A stretch of DNA of 6,346 bases from Deltaproteobacteria bacterium (GTDB lineage: Bacteria; Desulfobacterota; BSN033; UBA1163), in contig VGSD01000174.1 in assembly GCA_016875155.1 (NCBI GenBank), positions 1-6,346 of the forward strand, read 5' to 3'. The translations under genes were made by a program, and so were the position numbers. Below the pieces are notes generated by a model. That model saw only the letters and a program-made list of their open reading frames with translations. It ran no database searches and was not told the origin of the DNA. Every line of letters starts with the position of its first letter. The first letter of the stretch is position 1. This document shows, in pieces, positions 1 through 5,788 of this stretch.

Positions 1-598
1 ATGGATCGATCTGGGTGGAGGGTTTGCTTCAATCAATACGCTTCACTCCCAGTACCTTCCTGGAAACCAAGTCACTCCTTCTTTCGGTCAATATGTGGAG
101 GCCATTGGGGAAGGTCTCGAGGGTCTAAATGGTCCCACCTCTGAACTCCCCCTGCTCATCCTCGAAACCGGAAGGGCTTTAATCGATGAATCGGGGACTC
201 TCATCACTACGGTGCAGGCAAATAAACGCCTCTCAGACGGCCGGAGGGCATTGGTGGTTGACACAGGGATTCACCATCTCATCACATCTCTCTGGTATAA
301 GCATGAGATCGTCCCTGCTCAGGAATTTAGCGGCACACTCGAGCCCACGGTGATCTTTGGCCCTCTCTGCATGAATCTCGATGTGATACGGGCCAATATT
401 CTCTATCCTCCAGTAAAAACAGGAGACCACCTCGTGATCAAAACCGTAGGCGCCTATAATGTGACCCAGTGGATGCAGTTCATCACCCTGAGACCCAATG
501 TGGTCATGATCTCCCGGAAAGGCCAGTGTGATGTGATCCGCCGCCAGGAAACACTTGACCATGTGGTCGCCCTTGAAGAGGTCCCGCCTTGGATTTAA
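1..598 (+). CDS. PLP-dependent amino-acid decarboxylase (Orn/DAP/Arg decarboxylase family 2), C-terminal part
   Basis: The reading frame is open from base 2, so the gene is cut at its 5' end; 198 residues are visible. Family motifs appear in order: a glycine loop LDLGGGF (visible residues 3-8) that binds the PLP phosphate, ETGRALIDESG (55-65; the usual form is EPGR), VVDTG (85-89), GPLCMNLD (120-127) with the active-site Cys at 123, and GAYN (150-153), whose Tyr contacts PLP. The family comprises fold-type III enzymes that decarboxylate basic amino acids in the cytoplasm. The Schiff-base lysine lies in the missing N-terminal half. The specificity loop reads C-M-N-L-D. That is neither the CESxD of diaminopimelate decarboxylase nor the CDGLD of ornithine decarboxylase, although the final LD resembles the latter. 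The substrate therefore cannot be assigned. The stop overlaps the start of the transporter gene, which suggests translational coupling. Family assignment is firm; substrate is open. Confidence 0.9.
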   Translation, partial: WIDLGGGFASINTLHSQYLPGNQVTPSFGQYVEAIGEGLEGLNGPTSELPLLILETGRALIDESGTLITTVQANKRLSDGRRALVVDTGIHHLITSLWYKHEIVPAQEFSGTLEPTVIFGPLCMNLDVIRANILYPPVKTGDHLVIKTVGAYNVTQWMQFITLRPNVVMISRKGQCDVIRRQETLDHVVALEEVPPWI

Positions 599-2745
599 TT
601 CGATATTCTGACTTGAAAAGACAGGGGAAATGGCTGGACCTCCTTGATCCTTTTCTCCTCAGTTATTCTCAGATCTTTTTCTCTAAGGATCGGCGGGTCG
701 GTGCTTTAATGTTCGCTGCAACGGTCATCCATCCGGACCTCTTCATCGGAGGGGGAATCGCAGTCTTGCTCTCCAATCTCTTTGCCCGTCTTCTTCACCT
801 GAGCACAGAGGTCATCCGGACAGGAATGTTTGGTTATAATGGCCTTCTCATCGGCCTCGCCTTCACCTATTTTTTCAAACCCAACCTCAATCTCATCATC
901 GTTTTTCTGCCAGCTCTCTTTGCCATCGTCTTGATCACTGCGGCTCTCCGCGCCTCTCTCGGGTATTATTTCAACCTCCCGGTCCTGACCCTTCCTTTTT
1001 TGATCGTCTTCTTTCCGGTTCTGGCTGCCTCCAAAAATATTCAGGGGCTTGTTTCCAATTTCAATGGAGTCGTCCCATCTGTTTTTCAATTCTCCTTCCC
1101 TGAAATCGTAACAGGGTATCTGAAATCGCTCGGAGCGATCCTCTTCATGCCAGATGTGATATCAGGAATCATCCTCTTTGCTGCCCTTCTCCTTTTCAGT
1201 CGAGTAGCCACGCTCCTCTCCTTCATCGGATTTGCCATAGCCGCATTATTGATACGCTGGGTATTCCATTTTCCCACGGAGCACCTCTATATTTCAATTG
1301 GGTTTAACTTCATTCTCACCTCGATGGCCATGGGAGGCGTCTGGTTCGTCCCGCAGAAGTCGTCCTTTCTCCTTGCGGGCTTCGCCCTTCTTCTATGTGC
1401 CATCCTTTGGGCAGGCAGTGCCGAACTCCTCTCATCCTTAGGTCTCCCGGTTCTGATCCTCCCCTTCAACCTCACCCTTCTGACTTTTCTCTATGCAATG
1501 AGCCAGAGAACTCTGGATGGACATCCTAAATCGGTGGACTTCGAATCCGATACACCTGAATCAAATCTCTTCCATTATCAAACACGGATCATGAGGTTTG
1601 GTTCCCATTTCCAATATCCGATCAGTCTCCCCTTTCTTGGGATATGGACCTGCACTCAGGGACCTGCGACCCCTCCCACGCACCTGGCCTTCTGGGAACA
1701 TGCATTTGATTTTGAGGTCAAAGAATCATCCGGAAAGTCTTACAGAAATGAAGGCCAGGAGGTTTCAGATTATTTCTGTTACAAACTTCCAGTCTTGGCC
1801 TGTGCCGATGGTCAGATCATCAAGGTGGTTAATTACCTTCCAGATAACCCAGTTGGAGAACCCAATTTGAAAGAGAACTGGGGAAATCTGATGATGATCC
1901 AACATAATCCGTCTCGCTTCTCTATGGTCTGTCATCTCGCCGCCGGGTCCTCAAGATTCAAGGAGGGAGATTATGTCAGAAAGGGAGATATAATCGGGCT
2001 CTGTGGAAACTCGGGACGTTCTTCCATCCCCCACCTCCACTTCCATCTTCAGGCCACCTCACGAATCGGTTCTCCCACCATCCATAGCGAATTTCATGAG
2101 ATCATCCTGGAAGGACAAGCCCCTCTCCTTCTGGGAGTTCATGTCCCTCGGGAGGAAGAAAGGGTCCGTAATCTCAACAGAAATCAGGTGGTCGCCGACT
2201 GCTTTAGTTTTCCAATGGGTCAGAAGATCTCATTGATCTGCCGTTCCGAAGACAGGCAGTGGAACGAGGAGGTCGAAACTTCCATTGATCTCTTCGGCCA
2301 TCTCTGTCTCTCCTCACTGACACACAAGGCCCGTATTCGTTTTGAAAATAAGAATAGCCTGCTTGTCATCTATGATTTTGAGGGATGTCATGATTCCGGA
2401 CTTTCGATCCTTTACGCCTCTGCACCTCGTGTTCCTTACGAGTCAACTGAGAACCTCACCTACCAGGATATGCTTCCTCTCAGACATCTTTTGCCCGGAG
2501 CGAAGAGAGTCCTCTCAGACCTGATGGCCCCGTTCTTCAGCCGTAAGGGGGTGAAAATGGAGTATCGTTGTGAATTGAGGGAGGGAGAGTTGATCGTTTC
2601 TGGAAATTCTGCGATCCAAAATCCACCTTCTTATCCCTCGATTGAAACGAAAGCCATATTTCGTGAAGGGTGGGGATGGGTGGGAAGCCATCTTAAATGT
2701 AAAGGGAAAAAAGTCGAAGTCATAAGACTCGAAAATAGAAAATAA
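589..2745 (+). CDS. Urea-transporter-like membrane domain fused to M23 metallopeptidase
   Basis: The protein has 718 residues. Residues about 25-305 are very hydrophobic and match the two-fold repeated urea transporter (UT) fold: YNGLLIGLAF (83-92) and LPVLTLPF (130-137) in the first half, GFNFILTSMAMGG (238-250) and LPVLILPF (286-293) in the second. The family signature is LPxxTxPF; the second copy has Ile for Thr. Residues about 340-490 match M23 (LytM-like) zinc peptidases: HAFDF (371-375), ADGQI (406-410), an HL pair at 449-450, GDYVRKGDIIG (460-470), and HLHFH (482-486). His371, Asp374 and His484 are likely zinc ligands. Residues 500-718 are not recognised. UT proteins conduct urea passively; M23 enzymes cleave peptidoglycan cross-links or other peptides, so this domain is probably periplasmic. 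The TTG start at 589 is chosen because GAAGAGG lies 7 nt upstream and the first membrane segment needs this N-terminus. It overlaps the decarboxylase stop by 10 bp. The transported solute and peptidase activity are inferred. Confidence 0.88.
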   Translation: MDLIRYSDLKRQGKWLDLLDPFLLSYSQIFFSKDRRVGALMFAATVIHPDLFIGGGIAVLLSNLFARLLHLSTEVIRTGMFGYNGLLIGLAFTYFFKPNLNLIIVFLPALFAIVLITAALRASLGYYFNLPVLTLPFLIVFFPVLAASKNIQGLVSNFNGVVPSVFQFSFPEIVTGYLKSLGAILFMPDVISGIILFAALLLFSRVATLLSFIGFAIAALLIRWVFHFPTEHLYISIGFNFILTSMAMGGVWFVPQKSSFLLAGFALLLCAILWAGSAELLSSLGLPVLILPFNLTLLTFLYAMSQRTLDGHPKSVDFESDTPESNLFHYQTRIMRFGSHFQYPISLPFLGIWTCTQGPATPPTHLAFWEHAFDFEVKESSGKSYRNEGQEVSDYFCYKLPVLACADGQIIKVVNYLPDNPVGEPNLKENWGNLMMIQHNPSRFSMVCHLAAGSSRFKEGDYVRKGDIIGLCGNSGRSSIPHLHFHLQATSRIGSPTIHSEFHEIILEGQAPLLLGVHVPREEERVRNLNRNQVVADCFSFPMGQKISLICRSEDRQWNEEVETSIDLFGHLCLSSLTHKARIRFENKNSLLVIYDFEGCHDSGLSILYASAPRVPYESTENLTYQDMLPLRHLLPGAKRVLSDLMAPFFSRKGVKMEYRCELREGELIVSGNSAIQNPPSYPSIETKAIFREGWGWVGSHLKCKGKKVEVIRLENRK

Positions 2746-2757
2746 TTAAAATAACCC

Positions 2758-2763
2758 AGGGGG
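2758..2763 (+). promoter_or_regulatory. Strong Shine-Dalgarno of the secreted TPR gene
   Basis: AGGGGG lies 6 nt before the ATG at 2770 and fixes that start. The gap between the transporter stop and this ATG is only 24 bp, with no terminator or promoter visible, so co-transcription is likely. Confidence 0.6.
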
Positions 2764-2769
2764 TGCCCC

Positions 2770-3399
2770 ATGAAGAAAAAAAGGCCCATTGCATTGATTT
2801 TAATCATCACCTCATTCCCCTTTCTTTCTTTTGCCACGGGAGAGTCGGTTCACCAGATCTACCAGCAATCCTATGACGAAGAGGCAAAGGGGAACTATAC
2901 GGAAGCCCTCCTCGTTCTGATGCGAGCGGAACGTTTCGAAGAGAAGAGCTATTTCTTCCATCTACGATTGGGATGGCTCAACTATCTCGGGAAAAAATTT
3001 CCTGATTCTGCAAATGCCTACCAGAGGGCCATAAGGCTCAATAAGGATTCAATTGAGGCAAGGTTGGGTCTCATGCTTCCGCTGATGGCACAGGGAAGAT
3101 GGGCCGAGGCGGAAAAAGTGGGCAAGGAAATTCTCCTCCTGGACAAAGCCTCCTACCTGGCCAACAGCCGACTCGCCTATATCTATTACAATATGAAATT
3201 GTTCAAAGAGGCTGAAGCCCACTATCGAAGGGTATTGCAGAGTTATCCCGGAGATATTGAGATGCAGGCAGGGCTGGCATGGTCCCTGCTCAAACAGGAA
3301 AAGAGAGAAGAGGCGGAAAAAGTCTTTTTAGAGATTTTGAAATATGTTCCCAATCACGTCACAGCCAATGTGGGAATGAAAATGATCAAAGGGAAATGA
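2770..3399 (+). CDS. Secreted tetratricopeptide-repeat protein
   Basis: The protein has 209 residues. Residues 1-22 form a classic Sec signal: a KKKR basic start, a hydrophobic core, and a likely cut after SFA. The rest consists of about five TPR units of 34 residues (roughly 27-60, 61-94, 95-128, 129-162, 163-196). They show the alternating Trp/Leu/Gly/Tyr and Ala pattern, for example LGWLNYLGKKFPDSANAYQ (67-85) and LAYIYYNMKLFKEAEAHYR (135-153). TPR arrays are protein-binding scaffolds with no catalytic role of their own. The signal places it in the periplasm. It sits between the UT-M23 fusion and a TPR lipoprotein, so it may assemble or guide that membrane peptidase; this is inference from position alone. 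The TPR call is secure and the partner unknown. Confidence 0.88.
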   Translation: MKKKRPIALILIITSFPFLSFATGESVHQIYQQSYDEEAKGNYTEALLVLMRAERFEEKSYFFHLRLGWLNYLGKKFPDSANAYQRAIRLNKDSIEARLGLMLPLMAQGRWAEAEKVGKEILLLDKASYLANSRLAYIYYNMKLFKEAEAHYRRVLQSYPGDIEMQAGLAWSLLKQEKREEAEKVFLEILKYVPNHVTANVGMKMIKGK

Positions 3400-3400
3400 G

Positions 3401-4369
3401 ATGGTTCGATTTTTAGGTTCCGCGATTCTATTCATCTGTCTCGCGTTGTCAGGCTGTGCATCATTAAAAATAAGCACTGACTATGAACGAGCGCTGGTGG
3501 CCTTTCAAAAACAGCTTTATGGCGAAACTGAAACCCACCTCCAATCTGCCCTACGCCAGAATCCTCATCACGAGAAGTCGCTCTCTCTACAGGGATGGGT
3601 CTCTTTCAAGATAGGAATGATGGAGGAAGCGGAGAAATATTTTGAATTGGCAAACCGAATCAACCCTGAAAATGTCAGTACGGTGGAAGGTCTTGCCTGG
3701 ATTGACTATGTGAAAGGTCGGAATGAAACTGCGGAAGAGAGATTCCGGAAGATGTTGAAGTACGCAGAAGAACACTTCCGTCATCCCTATTGGAAAGAAT
3801 ATCCTCCTGCGGACAGGGGGTATATTCAATCCGTCCATTCGAATGCGAATTACGGCCTTGGGTTGATTGCCAAAAGAATGGGCCAATGGAATTTAGCGAG
3901 GAAATATTTGGAGGAAGCCATCGACCGGCCTAGTGCATCGATCGATCAGGAAGCAATGAGATCACACCTGGCTGAAATTTTTTTTGAACTTCGAGAATTT
4001 AAACAAGCATTGCCCCATTATCAAATACTTAAGTCCGGAAGTGAAAACAGCCCTTTTTATCTCAACCGATATGCCTGGTGTCTCTATCGCATCGGAAAGG
4101 CAGAAGAAGCCAAATCCTTTTTCCTTAAATCGAAGGCCCTGATCGCCTTGGAGGCTGAACGATATAGGGGGACGTCCACGGTTCAAGATACGACTGGAAA
4201 ATTGATTGCCAAAAGGATTGCAGAAACTTACTACGGGTTGGCTCTCATTCATGCAAAAGAGAGGAATATGGAAGAAGGAAGAAAAGAACTTTCTTTCGCC
4301 TTAAGCCTCTCTCCCTTCTTTCATTCTCCAGAGGAAATTACAAAGGTTTTCAAATCCTTCCCCGAGTAA
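3401..4369 (+). CDS. TPR-repeat lipoprotein
   Basis: The protein has 322 residues. The N-terminus is a lipoprotein signal: a short charged start, a hydrophobic stretch, and the lipobox LSGC with the lipidated Cys at residue 19. The following Ala (not Asp) fits sorting to the outer membrane under the Lol +2 rule. TPR-like helical pairs run through most of the mature chain, clearest at about 26-59, 60-93, 94-125, 147-180, 186-215, 220-250 and 273-306, with typical patterns such as LQGWVSFKIGMMEEAEKYF (63-81). A stretch rich in aromatic residues and prolines (126-146) interrupts the array. The start lies 1 nt after the stop of the previous TPR gene, with AAAGGGA just upstream, so the two are translationally coupled. 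Likely role: an envelope-anchored scaffold for the operon's other products. This is the last gene of the + strand cluster; no clear intrinsic terminator follows. Confidence 0.87.
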   Translation: MVRFLGSAILFICLALSGCASLKISTDYERALVAFQKQLYGETETHLQSALRQNPHHEKSLSLQGWVSFKIGMMEEAEKYFELANRINPENVSTVEGLAWIDYVKGRNETAEERFRKMLKYAEEHFRHPYWKEYPPADRGYIQSVHSNANYGLGLIAKRMGQWNLARKYLEEAIDRPSASIDQEAMRSHLAEIFFELREFKQALPHYQILKSGSENSPFYLNRYAWCLYRIGKAEEAKSFFLKSKALIALEAERYRGTSTVQDTTGKLIAKRIAETYYGLALIHAKERNMEEGRKELSFALSLSPFFHSPEEITKVFKSFPE

Positions 4370-4423
4370 GGGAAAATGAAGATAGAGATTCTACCCTTCG
4401 TGCGTATGAGGCCTCTCTTCCTC

Positions 4424-4642
4424 CTATGCTGTCTCCACACTCTTCACTTCCGGGACCTGCTGTTTCAGAACCCTCTCCACCCCCATCTTCAGGGTCATCT
4501 GAGACATCGGGCATCCTCCGCAGGCGCCGGTCAACCTTACCTTGACCACTCCATCCACCACATCAATCAATTCGATATCGCCACCATCCGCTTGCAGGGC
4601 AGGGCGAATCTTCTCCAAAGCCTTTTCCACGTTCTCCCTCAT
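4424..4642 (-). CDS. NifU C-terminal-domain (Nfu-type) Fe-S scaffold protein
   Basis: The protein has 72 residues, a complete stand-alone NifU C-terminal domain of the usual size. Diagnostic features are the start EKIRPALQADGGDIELIDV (9-27), then the motif GACGGCPMSQMTL (39-51) with Cys41 and Cys44 forming the CxxC that holds a bridging [4Fe-4S] cluster in a dimer, and an amphipathic last helix (GVERVLKQQVPEV, 54-66). Proteins of this family act in the cytoplasm as Fe-S carriers that deliver clusters to target enzymes. The start is firm: AGGAGGT (complement of 4651-4657) lies 8 nt upstream. The gene runs toward the TPR operon, 54 bp from its end, and is probably monocistronic. Its promoter seems to borrow sequence from the adjacent inverted-repeat element. 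Confidence 0.93.
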   Translation of the reverse strand: MRENVEKALEKIRPALQADGGDIELIDVVDGVVKVRLTGACGGCPMSQMTLKMGVERVLKQQVPEVKSVETA

Positions 4643-4650
4643 CTCTTCTC

Positions 4651-4657
4651 ACCTCCT
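4651..4657 (-). promoter_or_regulatory. Shine-Dalgarno of the nfu-type gene
   Basis: AGGAGGT on the minus strand, 8 nt before the ATG, is an almost ideal match to the 16S rRNA tail. It sets the start of the 72-residue protein. Confidence 0.75.
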
Positions 4658-4705
4658 CCAATTTAAACGATCGGTGTGGGTCACTCCTCTCGATCTCTGA
4701 TAGAT

Positions 4706-4733
4706 ATCATAACACAAAATTCTTGAATGTCGA
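4706..4733 (-). promoter_or_regulatory. Candidate sigma-70 promoter of the nfu-type gene
   Basis: Minus strand: -35 TCGACA (complement of 4728-4733, 5 of 6 matches) and -10 TATGAT (complement of 4706-4711, 5 of 6), separated by 16 bp. Transcription would begin about 50-60 nt before the ATG. The -35 box lies inside the tip of the inverted-repeat element at 4727-4953, while the -10 box is in the flanking DNA. Confidence 0.5.
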
Positions 4734-4953
4734 CCTGGCAGTTGCGTAAATATCATAAGAAAAGGGAGGTGGGCATGCTGAAAAGCCTTTACAGCGGAAC
4801 CTTTTATCGTTTTGCTGATTAGGTTTCATACATACTCCCAGGGTCACTTCAGGAAATATCGACGGTTTCCCATAAAACATAGAAATGATCCGCAATTGTA
4901 AAGGATTGGAAGCATGCCCATCTCCCTTTTCACTGCAACGTTAAGGTCGACAT
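4727..4953. mobile_element. MITE-like 227-bp element with long imperfect terminal inverted repeats
   Basis: The two ends are mirror images. The outer tips (4727-4745 and 4935-4953) match at 15 of 19 positions and share ATGTCGACCT. After a 14-nt versus 4-nt spacer, the inner arms 4760-4793 and 4897-4930 match at 29 of 34, including a 20-nt block with one mismatch (AAAAGGGAGGTGGGCATGCT on the left). Weaker symmetry continues in register (4794-4813 against 4874-4893, about 14 of 20, offset 3 nt). The middle has no gene I trust. This is the build of a non-autonomous miniature transposable element or a large palindromic intergenic repeat. No clear target-site duplication was found, so the exact ends could shift by a few bases. 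As RNA it would fold into one long hairpin. Confidence 0.65.
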
Positions 4954-4955
4954 AA

Positions 4956-4983
4956 CAAAAAAAGCCTTCCCCTATGGGAAGGC
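4956..4983 (-). terminator. Rho-independent terminator after the Cys-rich gene pair
   Basis: Minus strand: GCCTTCCC / GGGAAGGC, a perfect 8-bp stem (4976-4983 with 4964-4971), a 4-nt loop, then seven T (complement of 4957-4963). It lies about 40 bp after the stop of the 64-residue gene and only a few bases from the inverted-repeat element. Confidence 0.85.
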
Positions 4984-5023
4984 CTTGGATAGAAAGATTT
5001 ACAGCCCTAATAGAACTTCCCCC

Positions 5024-5218
5024 TTACTTCTTCTCCTTATTTTCAAGTTCCTTTAGCCTCGAGTGGAGATACTTCTTAAGGGCATCCGGTCTTTCGCAGA
5101 ATAACACATCTCCCTCACAGGTCGTACTACCGCTATCAATATCGCAATAACCGATCCCTTTTCCCATCCCGAGGCCTTCCGGTTTTCGAAACAGGGGACA
5201 TAACTTTTCTTCTACCAT
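5024..5218 (-). CDS. Small four-cysteine protein, downstream paralogue
   Basis: The protein has 64 residues and a family I cannot name. Cysteines sit at 7, 25, 34 and 41 in the frame C-x17-C-x8-C-x6-C, with the motif GYCDID (23-28), C-x-GD (34-37), and D-x-L-x-KYL (45-51). The tail is rich in Lys and Glu and probably helical. The upstream 63-residue protein has all four Cys at exactly the same positions, so the pair is a tandem duplication. The frame is open farther upstream to an ATG at 5284, but I choose the ATG at 5216-5218. It has GAAGGTGG 6 nt upstream, overlaps the stop of its neighbour by 7 nt as coupled genes do, and brings the two proteins into gapless alignment. Four spaced Cys suggest metal (Zn) or Fe-S binding, or disulfides; there is no signal peptide, so metal binding in the cytoplasm is more likely. 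Function unknown. Confidence 0.75.
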   Translation of the reverse strand: MVEEKLCPLFRKPEGLGMGKGIGYCDIDSGSTTCEGDVLFCERPDALKKYLHSRLKELENKEKK

Positions 5219-5403
5219 CTTGCGCCACCTTCTTTCCTCCTCTCCACGAGCAAATATTTCCTCAGAATATCCACCTTCTTGCAAGATTGGATATCACCCC
5301 TGCAAACAATCCAATCATGATCAAGATCGCAATAACCTTTGAAACTATTCCCTTTCGAATCCCCATATTCCCGATAAAAAGAGCATCTTCTTAACCCTGG
5401 CAT
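5212..5403 (-). CDS. Small four-cysteine protein, upstream paralogue
   Basis: The protein has 63 residues with Cys at 7, 25, 34 and 41, the motif GYCDLD (23-28), C-x-GD (34-37) and D-x-L-x-KYL (45-51). These are the same positions as in the next gene. About 17 residues are shared over the first 51, mostly the Cys and their neighbours; the variable residues (HDWIV against SGSTT) show real divergence. The ATG at 5401-5403 is preferred over the 46-codon longer frame because AAAGGGTGG lies 5 nt upstream and the extra residues would be read from the terminator hairpin and structured RNA. It is the first gene after that terminator, so its transcription probably depends on read-through from the sigma-54 promoter. 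No signal peptide. Possible roles are a metal-binding or Fe-S mini-protein; none is demonstrated. Confidence 0.75.
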   Translation of the reverse strand: MPGLRRCSFYREYGDSKGNSFKGYCDLDHDWIVCRGDIQSCKKVDILRKYLLVERRKEGGARW

Positions 5404-5434
5404 CCTGACCACCCTTTCGCTTGAAAATAGCCCG

Positions 5435-5472
5435 AAAATAAAAAGGCCCGCAGTAGATGATAGGCGCGGGCC
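5435..5472 (-). terminator. Intrinsic terminator or attenuator in the leader of the Cys-rich genes
   Basis: Minus strand: GGCCCGC (5466-5472) pairs perfectly with GCGGGCC (5445-5451) across a 14-nt loop, followed by TTTTTATTTT (5435-5444). It ends 31 bp before the ATG of the first Cys-rich gene. With no new promoter visible in that gap, it either ends the upstream RNA as an independent transcript or acts as a regulated attenuator. Confidence 0.75.
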
Positions 5473-5495
5473 CCGACATGTTCTTTTCTTGGCAA

Positions 5496-5534
5496 CAGAC
5501 AGGCAGATGGATGGTGCGCAGATAGACCTGTCTG
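5496..5534 (-). repeat. Hairpin between the RNA core and the terminator
   Basis: CAGACAGG (minus, 5527-5534) and CCTGTCTG (5496-5503) form a perfect 8-bp stem around a 23-nt loop. Three further outer pairs, one of them G-U, are possible but compete with the helix that closes the RNA core. It probably belongs to the expression platform. Confidence 0.55.
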
Positions 5535-5571
5535 CTGTCAATGAAATCTTTCGGCAACCCGGCTATCCAGG

Positions 5572-5591
5572 GGATTTGCAATTGCAAATCC
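5572..5591. repeat. Perfect 20-bp palindrome
   Basis: GGATTTGCAATTGCAAATCC reads the same on both strands with no central loop. In RNA it is either a hairpin with a tight loop or a dimerisation site; in DNA it could be a binding site for a dimeric protein. It lies inside the large loop of the third helix of the structured RNA. Confidence 0.7.
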
Positions 5592-5602
5592 ACGAAAGAC
5601 CA

Positions 5603-5623
5603 CCTTTGGCTCATGGCCAAAGG
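5603..5623 (-). repeat. Hairpin inside the structured RNA
   Basis: CCTTTGGC and GCCAAAGG form a perfect 8-bp stem with a 5-nt loop. It is one of three consecutive hairpins in the insertion of the third helix. Confidence 0.6.
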
Positions 5624-5624
5624 G

Positions 5625-5647
5625 AAGAAACCAATTTTTGGTTTCTT
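5625..5647 (-). repeat. Hairpin inside the structured RNA
   Basis: AAGAAACCAA and TTGGTTTCTT form a perfect 10-bp stem with a 3-nt loop. On the minus strand it comes just after the GTCCAG strand of the third helix. No T-run follows, so it is not a terminator. Confidence 0.6.
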
Positions 5648-5788
5648 TCTGGACCCGCAGCTTTCCCCGCCTGCTCCCTTACTGGAACAGTGGGCCCATC
5701 CGGCTCAAAAGGCCAGAATAGGCGTCCCACGATTACTCGTGGTTTGGCTTTATCGACAAGATCTGATTTTCCTCTTGCTTATTTATTG

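Larger units (their letters stand above)
5536..5758 (-). ncRNA. Structured RNA with GEMM (c-di-GMP-I riboswitch)-like halves and inserted domains
   Basis: Minus strand, 5' to 3'. A closing helix joins TGTCGAT (5752-5758) with ATTGACA (5536-5542). Next is the GEMM-like start GATAAAGCCAAACC, a perfect hairpin CCACGA-GTAA-TCGTGG (5727-5742) with a GNRA tetraloop, then GGGACGC (5722-5728). An extra domain is bounded by CGCCT (5720-5724) and AGGCG (5668-5672) and holds two hairpins. Then AAAGCTGCGGGTCC resembles the conserved receptor strand AAAGCC..GGGTC. GTCCAG (5649-5654) pairs with CTGGAT (5565-5570), enclosing three hairpins. The 3' end is GCCGGGTTGCCG (5552-5563), the usual GEMM end. The ligand-contact G (5748) and the final C are present. 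Deviations: GCCAA for GGCAA gives a C-C clash with TTGCC, and no A directly follows GACGC. It may be a divergent or decayed riboswitch, or a related unnamed RNA. Confidence 0.55.

Noticed and set aside
4376..4666. Open frame of 96 codons on the + strand across the nfu region
   Set aside because: It is the antisense of the Nfu-type gene, which has a clear family motif and a strong Shine-Dalgarno; the + frame has a His/Leu/Pro-rich, non-protein-like composition.
4707..4895. Minus-strand frame of 62 codons within the inverted-repeat element
   Set aside because: It starts in the middle of the palindromic element, has no ribosome binding site and no recognisable domain, and resembles neither a transposase nor a known small protein.
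4708..4960. CATAACA at both flanks of the inverted-repeat element as a target-site duplication
   Set aside because: The left copy lies about 12 bp outside the element while the right one overlaps its tip, so they are not in the positions a duplication requires.
5219..5284. Longer start (ATG at 5284) for the 64-residue Cys protein
   Set aside because: It would overlap the neighbouring gene by 73 bp and break the gapless match of the two paralogues; the ATG at 5218 has its own Shine-Dalgarno.
5404..5541. Longer start (ATG at 5541) for the 63-residue Cys protein
   Set aside because: The added 46 residues are encoded by the terminator and RNA stems; the ATG at 5403 has a good Shine-Dalgarno and fits the paralogue.
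5345..5620. Minus-strand frame of 91 codons through the structured RNA and terminator
   Set aside because: It runs across several perfect hairpins, the terminator and the start of the Cys-rich gene in another frame; no ribosome binding site or domain supports it.
5445..5742. Repeated hairpins read as a CRISPR array or REP cluster
   Set aside because: The hairpins differ in sequence and spacing; there is no constant repeat. They are better explained as stems of one structured RNA.
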